Of a stretch of 64,000 bases of DNA, positions 1-12,600 are shown one piece after another. Below the pieces are notes generated by a model. That model saw nothing but the letters and a program-made list of their open reading frames with translations. It made no database searches and was not told the origin of the DNA. The DNA is from Paralichthys olivaceus. Taxonomy: Eukaryota; Chordata; Actinopteri; Pleuronectiformes; Paralichthyidae. The stretch is taken from contig NC_091107.1 of the NCBI RefSeq assembly GCF_024713975.1, positions 14,125,501-14,189,500 of the forward strand. Reading direction: 5' to 3'. Every line of letters starts with the position of its first letter. The stretch's first letter is position 1. Both the position numbers and the translations under genes were made by a program.

Positions 1-1869
1 ATCAGGATCCACATGTCATTTTGAAAAACAGATGATACAATATAAATAATAATACAATGTAAATAATGATAAGTACTATTTAGGTCCAGGACGCTCGTAT
101 TTTGCATCCTGTCATGAATTAGTGGAACATTTAAACTTAACACAATGTTCAGAGCTGGACAGTGATGGGAAGTAACACAGTTCATAAAGGTTCCTTTATT
201 TACTTTACTATTTACATTTTATACATCCTAATAAATCTGCCACCGTGTAACCAGAGGAACAATTTATACTTTCTATGTCACTATCTTCACAACATATAGT
301 TACATTGCACATAGGTCACGGTGCATCGTTACTGATCAATCTATGCAGTGCTTATATGCATGTATGTGTAATTTCATGTGTTACAATGGAGCATTGTTAC
401 ACTGTTTGTAGTGCTACTTTTTATTTCAGGAAAAGTTCAATACTTCTTCCACCACTGCACAAAAATCAAACTATGAGCTGTGAGAAAAGTCTGTTACAGA
501 AATGCAGTATAATGATGATAAACTCATCTCAGTCCCTGAAGATGTTTTCAGCAGAAATCCAGATCAAGCAAGAAAAACTGTGTTGGAGCCTCCAAGCAGC
601 ACATGATACTGAGCAGCACTTACTTGATGTTTGCCAAAATGACACAGTCACACTCGCTGGCTTTCATTTGCACGCACACACACATTCATAAAAAAAAAGG
701 AAGAATTTTGTTATTTTCAAGAACTACATTCATTATGATCAAATGTCAACAGTTGGTTCATTACATTCATTTTTTAAGTTTAAAGCTGAGCAGTGAATTC
801 ATGCATGAAAAGGGACCCTTGATGAGCAGCTACACCAATACAGTAACTGATGGTGTGACTTCCCTGCAGTGGTTGTTCACGCTGTAAAAAAGAAAGCTGT
901 GTGTATTTCACCAGACGGTGTTCTAGTGTCTCAGTGTTGTAGCGGTGTCACATTTTAGAGATTTTCTGACATTAATTGTTCACACAGAAGCTGAAAAAGG
1001 ACAATGGTTGAGGAAACGGGGCCTGTCCGAGAGAAGACGTCCCTCATGTGACGCTCAAATACTGTGCTGCAGAACTGAAACACTCATATGTTGAAGATGT
1101 GAAGAAGAGACAAAAACTGACATTGAAGTCACTTCCTGTTGTAGTAAGCACTGCAGTTCAGAGAAACATGTGACTTTTCTGTCCAACAGTCTCCTCATGA
1201 AACATTTAAATTGTAGATCCAGATTTTATTTTGGATCTGCAATAATTTTTTTTTTCCCCTATCAAGATCCGTGAAGTATAAATCTCTGATAATTCCTCTG
1301 ACCTTTATACCACTTCCCTCCACCAAGTTATGATAATCCGTCCTGTAGTTTTTGTGAAATACAACTAATAAACAACAACTAACAAACTTTTCAGCAAAGA
1401 TGATTACATTAATGCAATTGTGATGGTGTACATTGTGATTCTGGATGGAGCTAGAAAGGAACTCTTACTATGTCATATCTGGGACTGAGATTTGCTGCAT
1501 TATGGGAAGTGTAGGATCTACCCTGCTCGACCACTCTTCACAATATCAACCGATTGTATCCAAATTGACACAAACTGAGTCAATACTGGGTTAACTCTAC
1601 CCAGTACCAATGATCTGAGTTGTGCTATTTTTTTATTAGTGTTGGCTTACTTACTCATTCTGAAACATGGCCACCATGACCATGTCTTAGGCAAGACAAC
1701 ACTCAAGAGCTGGCGTATATTATAACACTTCACATCCATGTTGTTTTTTAGTTTGGGTAAATAGTCCAACAGTTGAAAACAGTATGAAACTAGAATAGCA
1801 TTCAATTGTAGTATATGTCTGTAAAGGCCCAACAGTTCTAACATCCAATCAAGCTGCACCAAATGAGAG

Positions 1870-2066
1870 TCACACACTCATAGATATCATTTATAAAAAT
1901 CTGTCTGCCCCCCCCCTCGAGCTCCATGAATTATCTACCCACGCCACATCTTTTCATACATTTCGTAGAAATCCCTCCAACACACCGTCCTGCACAACCT
2001 TGCTCACAAACCAATGAGCCCACAAACAAAATGAAAATATAACCTCCTTAGCGGAGGTAATAACAT
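1870..2066 (-). mobile_element. MITE-like repeat, family C, partial copy
   Basis: Read on the minus strand, this copy starts with a terminus of the type ACCTCCGCTAAGGAGGTTAT followed by a GTTTGTG-rich stretch. It then matches the body shared with the copies near 4.6, 19.6, 34.1 and 38.6 kb. The terminal CCTCC/GGAGG can pair on itself. A further diverged fragment of the same family appears to lie at about 1210-1400, with the phrases 'ggatctgc' and 'tccgtcctgtagtttttgtg'. The family is non-coding and very common in percomorph fish. I cannot assign a superfamily with certainty. Confidence 0.6.
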
Positions 2067-2847
2067 TAGGGGGCTTAACATTATAAAATTATTACACTGA
2101 AATTATAGATTATCCCTTCAAGAGGAAAAAACAAAACAATAATGTCATCTACCAATTTATCAACCATCTTCTCTCTTATAGGCGTAAAAGCATTTGATTT
2201 GATTCATTCACCCAGAGCCATGATCCAGCTCGGTCACAGGTAACCACTGTTGTTTGCACCCATACAACCGACCTGATTTTTCTCTGTTTCCTGTTCAAAC
2301 ATTATACGACTCCACTGATCAGCAAGCTGCTGTCAGGTTAACCTCATCATGAATTCATCTCAATCTTGGCCTCCTTCTGAGAGACACAGCAATGCATTGC
2401 TGCTCTGATGCTGGGTGCTCATGTGCATGCTGTCTTTTACATTAGCAAAGCTTACATTATCTCCAATGACCCAAACCATCTAATTGCCTGGCCTTGTGCC
2501 ATGGCCGCACGGATAAATTAGCCCGGACCCCAGCTCGCATGCCCAGGCCGCCACCCCCCCATGGGTGAAACCTGTGAACAAAGGTCCACCTTATTTATAC
2601 AAGCATGGCAGGAATAATCTAATTCAGGTCAGCGGTGCCTTGAACAAACAGTCATCTTCCAATCCCTGCAGATGTTAATGGAGGTTTTGCTGCATTTTCT
2701 ATGAGTCAATTATGAGCGTCAAGAGCACAGCAGGACACCTTTAAACCCAATCTGTGTCATGAGTTACAGCAAGTCTCATTTCAGATGTGTTCTGCTGCAG
2801 ATTAACCTCAACATTCACTCACTTTAACTAGTGTTTGAATAAATCCC

Positions 2848-3222
2848 TTAAAGGTCCAGTGTGTAAGATTTAGATGAAAGGGAACTATTGGCAGAAATTT
2901 AATGTAGAATAATTCTCATGATATTTTCACTAGTTCATTTCATCTAAATTGTATGAATTGTAGTTTTCTTTACCCCAGAAAATGCCCTTTATATTCAAAC
3001 ACTTTATATTTACATCGAGGGGACCCTCTCTACAGAGGCTGCCATGTTTTTTACAGTAATCCAGACTGGACAAACTAAACACCTTTTGAGTTTTTATGAC
3101 AATTAAAGTCTACCACAGGTTCTTTTTCATGTTTGGAAGGAGAGGGTGAGGTGAGGGGTGTTCAGCTGCAACATGAAATTTCAACACTAGATATCACCAA
3201 ATTCTACACACTGTACCTTTAA
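2848..3222 (+). mobile_element. MITE, family A (TTAA target site), complete copy
   Basis: This is a 375 bp non-coding element flanked on both sides by TTAA. Its left end is AGGTCCAGTGTGTAAGATTT. The reverse complement of its right end is AGGTACAGTGTGTAGAATTT, so the terminal inverted repeats match at 17 of 20 positions. A TTAA target duplication with short inverted ends is the hallmark of piggyBac-type non-autonomous elements, so I infer that superfamily. Internal landmarks shared with the other copies are 'gccatgttttttacag', 'cctttatatt' and 'ggagagggtgaggtgagggg'. It is the best-preserved of five copies in the window. Confidence 0.8.
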
Positions 3223-4574
3223 GTGATAAATTACAGCCATAGGTTACGAACAGACTATATTCCTTTTTATCGTAATCTCAATTTTAAGGCATAGAATCTC
3301 ATAAATCACTACTTTTACTGTATGCAATCCAGCAGATGTGACTCGTTTATGAATATTCTAGCACATTATTTTATGAGTTTACTAGAGAAGTGCTGTTGAA
3401 TAAATGTGGTTCAGGTGGTTTGATTTTATTTTTCCTTCTACTTAAGGGAAGGGGAAAAACTGAAATTTCTAGAATAAGGTCATTATATGAGACTATAGTT
3501 GTAAAATTAAGAGAATAAAGTTGTAATTTTTGGCTATGTGTCATTTTAGAGGGGGAATATCAGATGATCAGTTTGTCGCCTGTGTTAGTAGTATCAGAAC
3601 CTTGAAAAGAATATGTAAGAAACTGACTATTCTGGAGAAATTGCTTCGAGTGGAAAGGAAAATGTTTGTGCAACTGTTTGTTAGTTACATCTGTGTTACA
3701 TCTGTGTTCTCATTCTTCGTCAGGATCCAGAAAGTCTCCTCGCTGCTTGTAGCCGAGACTCTGCAGCTGACAAATCTGCAGAAACCGCTATTATATCAAC
3801 CATACAGTCAATAGCTGTAAGGGCCACCCATTTGTGTGACAGCTGAGCATGTTACTGATCACTTCATGTTATATTCTCTCAGTCTTTCACCTTTTTTCTT
3901 TAAGCAATAAGGCCCAGAACAGGCAGTAGTTCATACTTTAAGTCTAGGCTGTGTAAAGGTGCATGTTTTATGGCTAATGAAGCAGAGAACATGTGCAGGA
4001 GTCAAACAAATAAGTGTCAGTGAGCCTCCCCACTCAGCTAGTTCCTGCTACCACACGATATTGAGCAGTCAGGCAGGAGAGGTGACCCCACGGCCCTGGA
4101 AACAACAACCACCACTCAGGCACTATATTGTCACTGAATGGCTCTCATGGTGGGATTAATTGTGTGATGACGGTTGGTTCTGTTACTATTTCAAAAAAAA
4201 AAAAAAAAAAGCTTATGGTCAAACAGTCAGTGATGAAAGAATAGTGAACGCACACATTTTTAAAATCACACAAAATGACTATATATTTCAGTCAGAAAGT
4301 CCTTTCAGATGCACAAAATTGGAATATTTGATATTTTTATCAGATTCTCCTGAACATTGCTCCTGTACAAACAAGGATCCTGCTGTGGCTGCGATGTGGC
4401 CTATTTTCATACAGGAAAAATGAACCTGCTGTAAGTGAGATCATGTTTGTCACACCTGACTGAGACCAAAGTGTCAATAAAGGTTGTGCTGTAATGATCT
4501 ACTATCTCTTATTACTTCCCATAATGAGGTCTGTGTTCATCTGTCTGTCTGAATGTTAGCAGTATTATGTAAAA

Positions 4575-4830
4575 ACTATGAAAAGTATGGATTACCATGT
4601 AACTTCAAGGTAGAACTCATTCCATTTTTGTGTGGATCCAGATCAGGAGGCAGATCCAGAATTATTATCGTTTCACCTTTTATAACATTGCAATGTTCAA
4701 CATTTTCTCAGTTTCTCAGATAATAATGCACATATCTTGAAATAAAATCAGGCATGTATAGAGGCCATTTATGAATGTGTGAAGTCTGGTGCAGATCAAA
4801 ATAAAAATCCCAATCTGGAGTGGAGATATT
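4575..4830 (+). mobile_element. MITE-like repeat, family C, internal part
   Basis: The phrases 'gtgtggatccagatcagga', 'ggcagatccag', 'atcaggcatgtatagaggcc' and 'ggtgcagatcaaaataaaaatcc' follow the same order as the internal part of the family C repeat. The 38.55-38.90 kb copy shares several of these landmarks. Both termini are degraded. No coding potential is present. Confidence 0.6.
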
Positions 4831-5390
4831 TCCTGTGCACAGTAAAACCTGTTACCTTGGCTTGTTTCATATTACTGTAAACAACTGAGACACTAGTGAT
4901 GGGACTCAAACACAAAGATCACTCAGGAGACAAGGGATTAAGTATGAAGTCAATGTCTTGTGTACTTACAGTCACAGTCCAGATGATCGCAGGGTGACAG
5001 GTCAGGAGCACGCCAAACTCCAGCAACCAACGAGGCTTCACTCAGGAAGGACATGAGGACAAACATGTCAATCAGGCTAAGGACTACAAAGCAGGACACG
5101 TAAGGGGTTTCTTGATGGGAAGCACAGGGACAGGAAGTAATCAGGTAACAGGTGAACAGTTGTCAGGTGACAGGAATGACAGGAAATGTTAGTAATGTCA
5201 AATGTTAATAATGTCAAAATAAAACAGGAAATAAAGTTACAAATATGAGAAGGATGTTTCAAGGATAGACTTTTGTTGACGATGAAGATAATGATAATAA
5301 TAACACTTAACTTAAAGAGCACTTTTCAACCATAGAAGGATGCACATTAATAATAGTGGCAATATTAATTATAATAGAGATAAAAGTAAT

Positions 5391-5742
5391 TTAAAGGGAT
5401 AGTTCACCCATAAACGCTTTCATTATCTACTCACCACTATGCAGATGGGGGCGTGAAGTGTTTGAGTCTCAGTCTCCCCAATACAATTTAAGTAAATGGT
5501 GACCGCTTATTTATATGTAAAGCAAAAAAGAACATAAAATGCCTCCATACTGCTCCTGTGGTCTCATCCAAGTGTTCATAAGCCCCGACATTCAAATTCA
5601 ATTCGAAAACAACGTAATTTACAACATGTTTTAAGCTGAAATGTCCAGTCATGTGACGTGAGCCAGGTGTTTCTGCAGACTTCCCAAAAGAGCTTTTAAG
5701 CATTTTAAATAGAAATTCTTAGACTCTCAAGGTTCACTTTAA
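5391..5742 (+). mobile_element. MITE, family B (TTAAAGGGATAGTTCACCC type)
   Basis: The element begins TTAAAGGGATAGTTCACCCA and ends in a degenerate inverted copy, '...ggttcactTTAA', giving TTAA at both edges. The interior ('tactcaccactatgcagatg', 'gtgtttgagtc', 'aagtaaatggtga', 'atgcctccatactg') aligns by eye with the longer copy at 23585-23995. It is a common teleost non-autonomous DNA element with no open frame of note. The right boundary is less certain than the left. Confidence 0.7.
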
Positions 5743-8686
5743 CTCCCCCCCCCCCACCCCCCCACCCCCCTTTGATGAAAAGGTCAAACAAAAAAACAAC
5801 GGTTAAAACTAGTTCAAGGTTAAATCTGGGATTTTTCAAAAGTGCTAAAAATGGTTAAAACTCGGTCAAAGTCTATCCACACAGAAAGTCAAATAAACAA
5901 GGCGGGGAGGTGGGGGGTCAGAGGTGACCATCCATCATTTTTGACAGAAAGCCTATCCTTTATTAAGGCAATCAATACAATTTGAAAGTCAATAAAGATG
6001 ATCAACCACCAATTTGTTCACATTTGCCGCCATAAAGGTAATTCTGAAGTTGTGGGTTGTAGCCTGCTCATACTATGAATTGTCAGATTAGCCAGCAGAC
6101 CTCTGACAGAGAGGAATATGTGAGGACATCAATCAAAACAATCAAACCATGCCTGTGAAAGCAACACCCCAATATTTATCAGTGATATATATTATCTCAT
6201 TATCTACTGTATGAATACATCTTATATTAAAATATTTCATAGAGACCCCAGAGACACAGAATGAGGCTGTGACAGCAACATGTTGTGTGACCTAGTTTGT
6301 TGGAAACATACTGAGTCCTTGAGAAACCCTTAATGTGTTCTAATGGTTTCCATTTATATTAATGAGGAAATGACTAGATGTATTGGTGTACACCCTCTGT
6401 TCAAGTCACAGCTCATTCAACACCAGTTAGCTAAGAGCGTGCAGAGACTGAGTGAGGCCCCTATAGGACGAAATGAAATTAGTCCTGATAGTGATCAAAA
6501 GTCATGATGACATTTTAATTTGGGTCCTGCCCTGGGCTGATACCCTGAAAACAAACTGAAGTCAATGTGTTAAAGGCACAGTATGTTTTTGTAATGTATT
6601 TAATGTGAACCAGCAGTAACACGCTTCATTCATTCATTGCCCTTCCAATGAATTTACACTCAGATTTAATTTAAGATATCAATCACATGACTCAATGGTT
6701 TGGTTTTACTGCTGAAGGAACTGTGGAAACACATATTTATACAAGCTCTGAAAGTGAATGATGTTTGCCAGTTCAAGTAATAAGAACCTGCTCAAATCCC
6801 CAGAACTTCTCTTTGCCAGAATCTCCCTGTGGTTACAGAAAGCAGTCGGTTTGTCGGTGTTCTCAGAATGGAATTCAACATCCTCAATGTGTAATGAACT
6901 TTGTGACTGTAGAGTTCCAGTTTGTGACTTCAAACGATGTTAAATAAAGCTGTTTGGAAGAGTTAGTTTTTCAAAAACCCACTAAAAAGGGAATAAATAT
7001 CTTCCACCAGCCTCAAACTGACCTAAGACTTGATATCAGTTGAATTTACTCTGCATTATTTTACCTTAAAATGCTGCTACGATAAAGACACACAAATTAA
7101 ATTCTGCTTTATTTTCTTTAATTGTTAATCACATTGTGATTAATGTATTAGATTTCTAAAATATATGGATGTCAATGTCAAAGACAAAATAAGACTGTGA
7201 TTTCTGCACAGAAGTAGTTGTGATATGTAAAATATTACATATTTTTTATGTGTAGATATTATTTTCATAATTAAATGTAACAATTTCTTGAGATATAATC
7301 ATATTTGTGCAAGGTCACTACAATATGTTGATCCTTCAAAATGCTTCCATATTTATTTTTAATTAGGGCTCTGACTTATTCACTAGATAAATGATGAAAT
7401 GACATGCAGAGAGCAAAACAAAAGTAAGTAATAAAACACTTAAGAGCTTGATATGTTATTGACACATTTATATTTTGTGATACCAGGCTTGAACATATAG
7501 ATACACATAAAAAACAGTCTTTTGAAATGCGTAACGTCTCACACATTTTGTTTAATTTAAATTCTATATACTGTGGTGTCCAATCACATTTACTACAGAC
7601 TAATGGCTATAATCCTCAAACATTAGAAAGGCAAAGACAGATGAAAAGGTCCAAATATAACTTGTCTCAGCCTTATTCAAATACAAAATGTGTGTACAAA
7701 TATCAAGATGAATCCAATACATCACTGAGAAAAATGGTAGGAAAAGTCCCTTCAACAGTTCAGAGGTACAATATTTTGAGGTATGAGTGTTCATATATTT
7801 ATTGATATAGGTTGGACTAAGTTTTGTAAACAACCATTCTTAAAACAGTCAAAAAGAGTAAAACATCATTTAAAATCTTGATATACAAAAATGTACGACA
7901 GAAAATGATATGTACAACATTAGTCCATTGTGAGACCATGTAGGCATAATGATCTAGAATACTTTCCTTCAAATATGTTTGGTGGAGTAAAGAGCAACTC
8001 TGCAAGTCTTTATCAGTTGGAAATCCCCAAATTTCCCAGAAAGTCCCTTTATCAGAAAGTGATGGAAACAGCTCTAATTGATCACCATGTAATTTTAGTT
8101 TAACCAGTTTTGAAATGTTTTTATAGATTCAAACGCGATAAAATTTCCTACAGAGGTTTGTGTAATTGAAGGGAAGAGGGAGGTTTGCCCCTGACAGCAA
8201 CGCTCATAATCAAAAATGAACATGCAGACGCTCATTAATCTCATTGATCGTAATTCCCCGACACTCACATTCTCTAAACAGCACTTGATTACTGCATGGA
8301 AACATTGGAACAGGGAGATTTTGTAATAGCTTTGGATTTTTGTATTGATCAAGATTGATATGCATTTTCAGTCAAGACTTTTTCGGAAGGCAACGGTGTT
8401 TCTGTAAATTCCTTCATCTGTATTAGTTTCATAAAAAATAAAATACAGGACAAAAACATCATGTAACTCAAATAAGTATATACATTGAACACAGCATAGG
8501 CACACAACTTTTTACAAGAATCCAACAGCTGCAAGAATCCAACAAAAACCCATTAAAATAAATATTTTCATTAAGGATATGATCGATGAATTTAATTCAG
8601 TCAGAGATGCAGTTTGACTCATGATCTCTGGTGAGCAGACATGGCTGATATTTGACTATAGCCCTTAATTTGCCAGCACTGTACCA

Positions 8687-8938
8687 TGACATGTGATATT
8701 AATTTGCTGTGAGGTGTTGTTCAGATATCTCTTTGTGAATTGATCCTTTTGTCACAATGCATTTCCTCTGAGTTTATTATATTCATGATTTAATAATAAT
8801 CACTATGCAGATGATACCCTGCTTTATCTATCATTTAAGCCTGATGACATTTGATATTAATCTGCTATGGGATGTCCTTTAAATGTCTCTTCCTGAACAT
8901 ATCCTTCTGTCACATTTCTTCTAGATTATTTTGTTCAG
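8687..8938 (+). repeat. Diverged tandem duplication (about 95 bp units)
   Basis: Two blocks resemble each other: about 8687-8786 and about 8844-8938. Both run through 'gatattaat(t/c)tgct(g/a)tg', then a 'tct(c/t)t' stretch, then 'atcctt(t/c)tgtcac' and 'ttattttgttca'-like ends. About 57 bp containing a reverse-transcriptase-like fragment separates them. The divergence suggests an old event. Confidence 0.5.
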
Positions 8939-9030
8939 CTATTTTAGCATCCATTGAGGATTGGATGCTAAAATATCTTTATCTGAAAATCTTGTCACTG
9001 ATCAGACCATAGATCAGTTGGCAGGTTTTG
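8790..9030 (+). mobile_element. Fossil LINE reverse-transcriptase fragment (L2/Rex-like)
   Basis: In one forward frame, positions 8799-8849 encode a peptide with the order HYADDTLLYLSFKPDD. This is the YADD catalytic-core signature followed by the TQLYLS-KPDE context typical of L2/CR1-group LINE reverse transcriptases in fish. Further on, the frame around 8953-8990 gives IEDWMLKYL, which resembles the 'WM..N.LKLN' motif that follows in this family. Only about 80 codons' worth survives and the frame is broken between the two parts, so it is a dead fragment. A perfect 12 bp inverted repeat at 8941-8974 overlaps it. Confidence 0.55.
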
Positions 9031-9665
9031 GGATATTCAATTCAATTTAACATTTAGTAATATGATTTCAGTGCCATCTTCAGAACAATGAATTTCAAGC
9101 TGGCATCCAGTCCTGGCACCTTTCATCAGATGATACCAGATTGGCCCAACATCATATATATTGAGAAATGCATGCTCCACGTCAGGCACATTTCAACATA
9201 CCACAAATCTAAGCAAATATAACATATTTCCAGTTTTTCACAGGCATGTAAACAAGACTAGTTTGCAAATACAGGCTTGTCTTTCATTCAGTTTCTTTCT
9301 TTAGATGTTCAATGCTGTTATGAATGACAACAATTGTGTTTTAATTCTATATCTGAATCTGAATGATGATGATCTTCTTGAATGAAAAGTAACATTCACT
9401 GTTGTACATGGAGCTACAACTGCAAAAAAAAAAAAACGTGTGTCAGAGGCTCTGTGGGGAGAGATGGATGCAGCTTCTTTGGATTTACATTTTCCAGTCT
9501 CTGAATGGTTGTGAGCATGATGCTGAGAAAACCTGTGAGGGGAAATGGAAATTGTTTATTGATAACGGACATTCAAATACAATTGTATTTGTTGAAAGTT
9601 TAATAAGTTGTACTTACTGCCAGACTAATTCTCAGTTGCACCTTTTTTGTGACCCAGCATGTATC

Positions 9666-12600
9666 CTAGCCTGACACCCAGCTGTGTGTGGTGGTCTTTA
9701 CCCTTTGGGGAAACCCATTAAGCCCAGCTGCAGGGTCAAAGTTAAAGTCCAACGCACCGCCATCCATGAGCGTGTCATGGAGGACAGACTCCATGTCACA
9801 TTCAAATCTCTCGATGGACATGTTGTCCAGGTCACTGGGAAGCCGTTCGTGATGATGACCATGTGGGTGAACCAAGTTATGTTCCCTGTAGCCATTGCTT
9901 CTGCTATAGTTCACTGAGACATTGTTGGCGTGTGCTGGGTGTCCCCGGGGCAAATGCATGTATGTCCTCAGGTTCGTCATTTGAGGAGGGGCCCCTGAAG
10001 GACTAGTCAGGGCAGTCAGTGGGATCATGTTACAGCTATTCAAGTCTCGTGAGGTTGAAGGTCCCTGGTTATGTATAGCTTGTGGATTTACACGAGGAAC
10101 TGGGTGCCTCTGCGGAAGATTCATCATTTTTACTCCGCTGTGATGGCCCACATGGCTTTGGCTGCTGTAAGTGGCCATTAGGCAGCCTCCCATCTCGACC
10201 TGAGACACCAGTGTCTCCCTAGAGGGCATCATGTCCCTACTGGTGTCTGCATCTGAGGTCAGCAAATCTTTAAGGAGACCAGCAGAGCAGATATACTGGT
10301 TCTCATAAGCCCCAAAGCCTGGCTTGGTCTCTGGTAGAGTTTGCATGGGAGTAGGGGAGAAGGAGTTCATCCCCACTGGGCCGTACATGCACTTTCGGTA
10401 GTCCTGCTGTGAGTGCTGGGTCAAGCCAGATGAGCTGTAAGGGCTACTCTGAAGTATGGCAGCATTTGAGGAATGTTGGGAGTCAGAACCCAGCGTAGGG
10501 TTTTTAGGAGACAGCAGGTGTAGGTTATCCAACAGACTCTCCATGACGATGTTTGAGTCATGTTGGCCCAAAGATCCAGCCACCTCAGACAGGCTGGGCA
10601 GTGTGGAGGTCATCTTGGGCACCACTGCTCCAGAATAAATCATGTGGCCGTCAGACTCCCCCAGGTCATCCTGCTCAGGATGGAAGGGCGAATGGTGACC
10701 GCTCAGAGTGCTGGCATCAGAGCTGGTGCGCGTCCTAAAGGAGCTCCAGGTTTCAAAGTCCTCGTTGCTTTGGGAGTTTGGGCTCCCTAGCCAGTTTGAG
10801 TACTGGGAGCCAGGGCTGCCAGCTCCTCCCTCAACCGCTTCTTGTAGAGCCATCTGAAAACATGAAAAACCTCACACAGACTGCCACAAAATGACCAGGG
10901 TATTATACACTTCAGCAGAACGGCGATAACAGACTTTAATAAACTAATTGTACCTTTTTCTTTGTCGCCCTTCCTCTACTCTTGGCCAGCTTACTGTTGT
11001 TGTCCATAGAGGCAGCTCTGCGTCGAGGTGACTTTCCGTTCTTTCCTCCCTCTGGATTCAGCATCCACCAGGAGCTTTTTCCTGTCCCCTCATTCTGTAT
11101 ACGCACAAACCGGCTGTGCAGCGACAGGTTGTGTCTGATGGAGTTCTGGATGAGAAAAGAGTGAATTGTTTGTAAGTTGTCTGACATCCACGTTCTGTGC
11201 AGGCTACAATTTAACTAAAGACATGATTTGTTTCCCCAACATACCTTTTTTATGGCACTGGGCCACAAATTGGTCAATCCATGAAAACATTAAATATTGT
11301 TCAAAAGTTTTAAAGTCATGTCATTCAAATAAATACTTCATCATCTGCATCAGCTAATGAATATAATGATGAACAAATTACCAGACTAAGTGAGTGAATG
11401 TAATTAAAGATAAGTTCAGGAAAAGTACAACAAAATTAAGTTAACTACAAGCACCTAAGCAACTTTTACTTATAGTTACAGATATACAGCGTCTTCTTCT
11501 ATCATATTAAAATGTATTTTCATTAAAGAATGAAATGTCTGCACCAAAGATACTAGGATATAACATTCCAATGAGTTACATGGTTCTTTAACTTGGTAAT
11601 TTTCATTTCATAGAGAAGATACTACAAGGTACCTGGTTAGAATATTGCTGATAGCTAGTTAGCTAGTAGGAAACCAATCACAAGAGGTAGGGGTAAGGTG
11701 GACTCTCCAAACCAAGAAAAGTGGATAAAGTAGAGGAAAAATGGAATCATGGCCTAAGACTACAAGATACAGCTAGATGAGTGGAAGAAATGGACGTCAT
11801 TCAAAATGATAAACAGTGACAAAGACCATGGAGGAGAACAGAATCAGTTGCTTATCTTGTTTATTTGTCGTATATGACAGTATAAAAGTTTATGGATAAA
11901 AACTAAAGCATACATTTTTATTTTCACATTTTTTTAGAACCTTGTCTCCATCGTACTACTGTTCATTGAAGTATTTTTAGTTTTAGGTCTATGTTGTTTG
12001 ACTTTAGTTGTGTTTTTATTGGTCACCCCTCCCCACCCCTCACAGTATGAAATATTCATATGTTTCCTGTGATTTCCAAAATCACCACAGCTGTTTGAAA
12101 ATCCAACCTTGTTTGTGTTTTGTCTTGAACCCAGGCTTCTAGTTTTACAACTACACTACTGAAAGAGCTACTTCGGGCTGTATTTGTTTGGCTTTACCCA
12201 ACTGCCTCCATTTTTTCTTTGTGTGGTCACAGTTGTCCTTGTGTGAACACGTATACACCTAAAACCTCATTCAGTTTGATTTCTCTAATTCTATGTTCCG
12301 AACCCGAAAAAAGGACGCGAAGGCAACTCCTGCGGTACTTCTCACAGGAACAGAAACAGTAAAACACAGGACACAGACGTATACTGTACTGCTTTGGTCT
12401 CTCTGGACAAAATCTTCCTAATATGCTCCTCAGAACTGTGCTGCGTGGTGGGTACAATGTTAAAAAAACCAAAGAGCAGCACAAGATGAACTAGCAGGGA
12501 ATTTCCCCTCAATACCCATGTGAACCCAAAAGCAGCTCCCTGCAGTTAGTGAAGCCAGATGTCCCCAACCGCAGGATTCAACAGGGATGTACAAAGTATG

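Larger units (their letters stand above)
1..9665. other. Non-coding region 3' of foxo1 (includes its 3'UTR)
   Basis: I see no convincing gene here. The open frames on both strands are short, AT-rich and low in complexity, and none matches a family I recognise. The part next to the foxo1 stop codon (about 7.3-9.66 kb) is AT-rich and probably holds the long 3'UTR of foxo1, but I cannot fix its poly(A) site. The stretch also contains several MITE copies, a fossil LINE fragment at about 8.79-9.03 kb, and a more GC-rich, motif-rich block at 2.44-2.76 kb that resembles a conserved enhancer. Homopolymer tracts occur near 1905-1916 (C), 4192-4210 (A) and 5747-5771 (C-rich). Confidence 0.6.

Noticed and set aside
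275-691. Open frame of 138 codons near the left edge
   Set aside because: Cys-, His- and Ser-rich with no recognisable domain, no splice context and no family match by eye. Most likely chance.
6561-6600. TTAAAGGCACAGTATGT, similar to a family A terminus
   Set aside because: No family A body follows it. It may be the end of an unrelated repeat, so it is not listed as an element.
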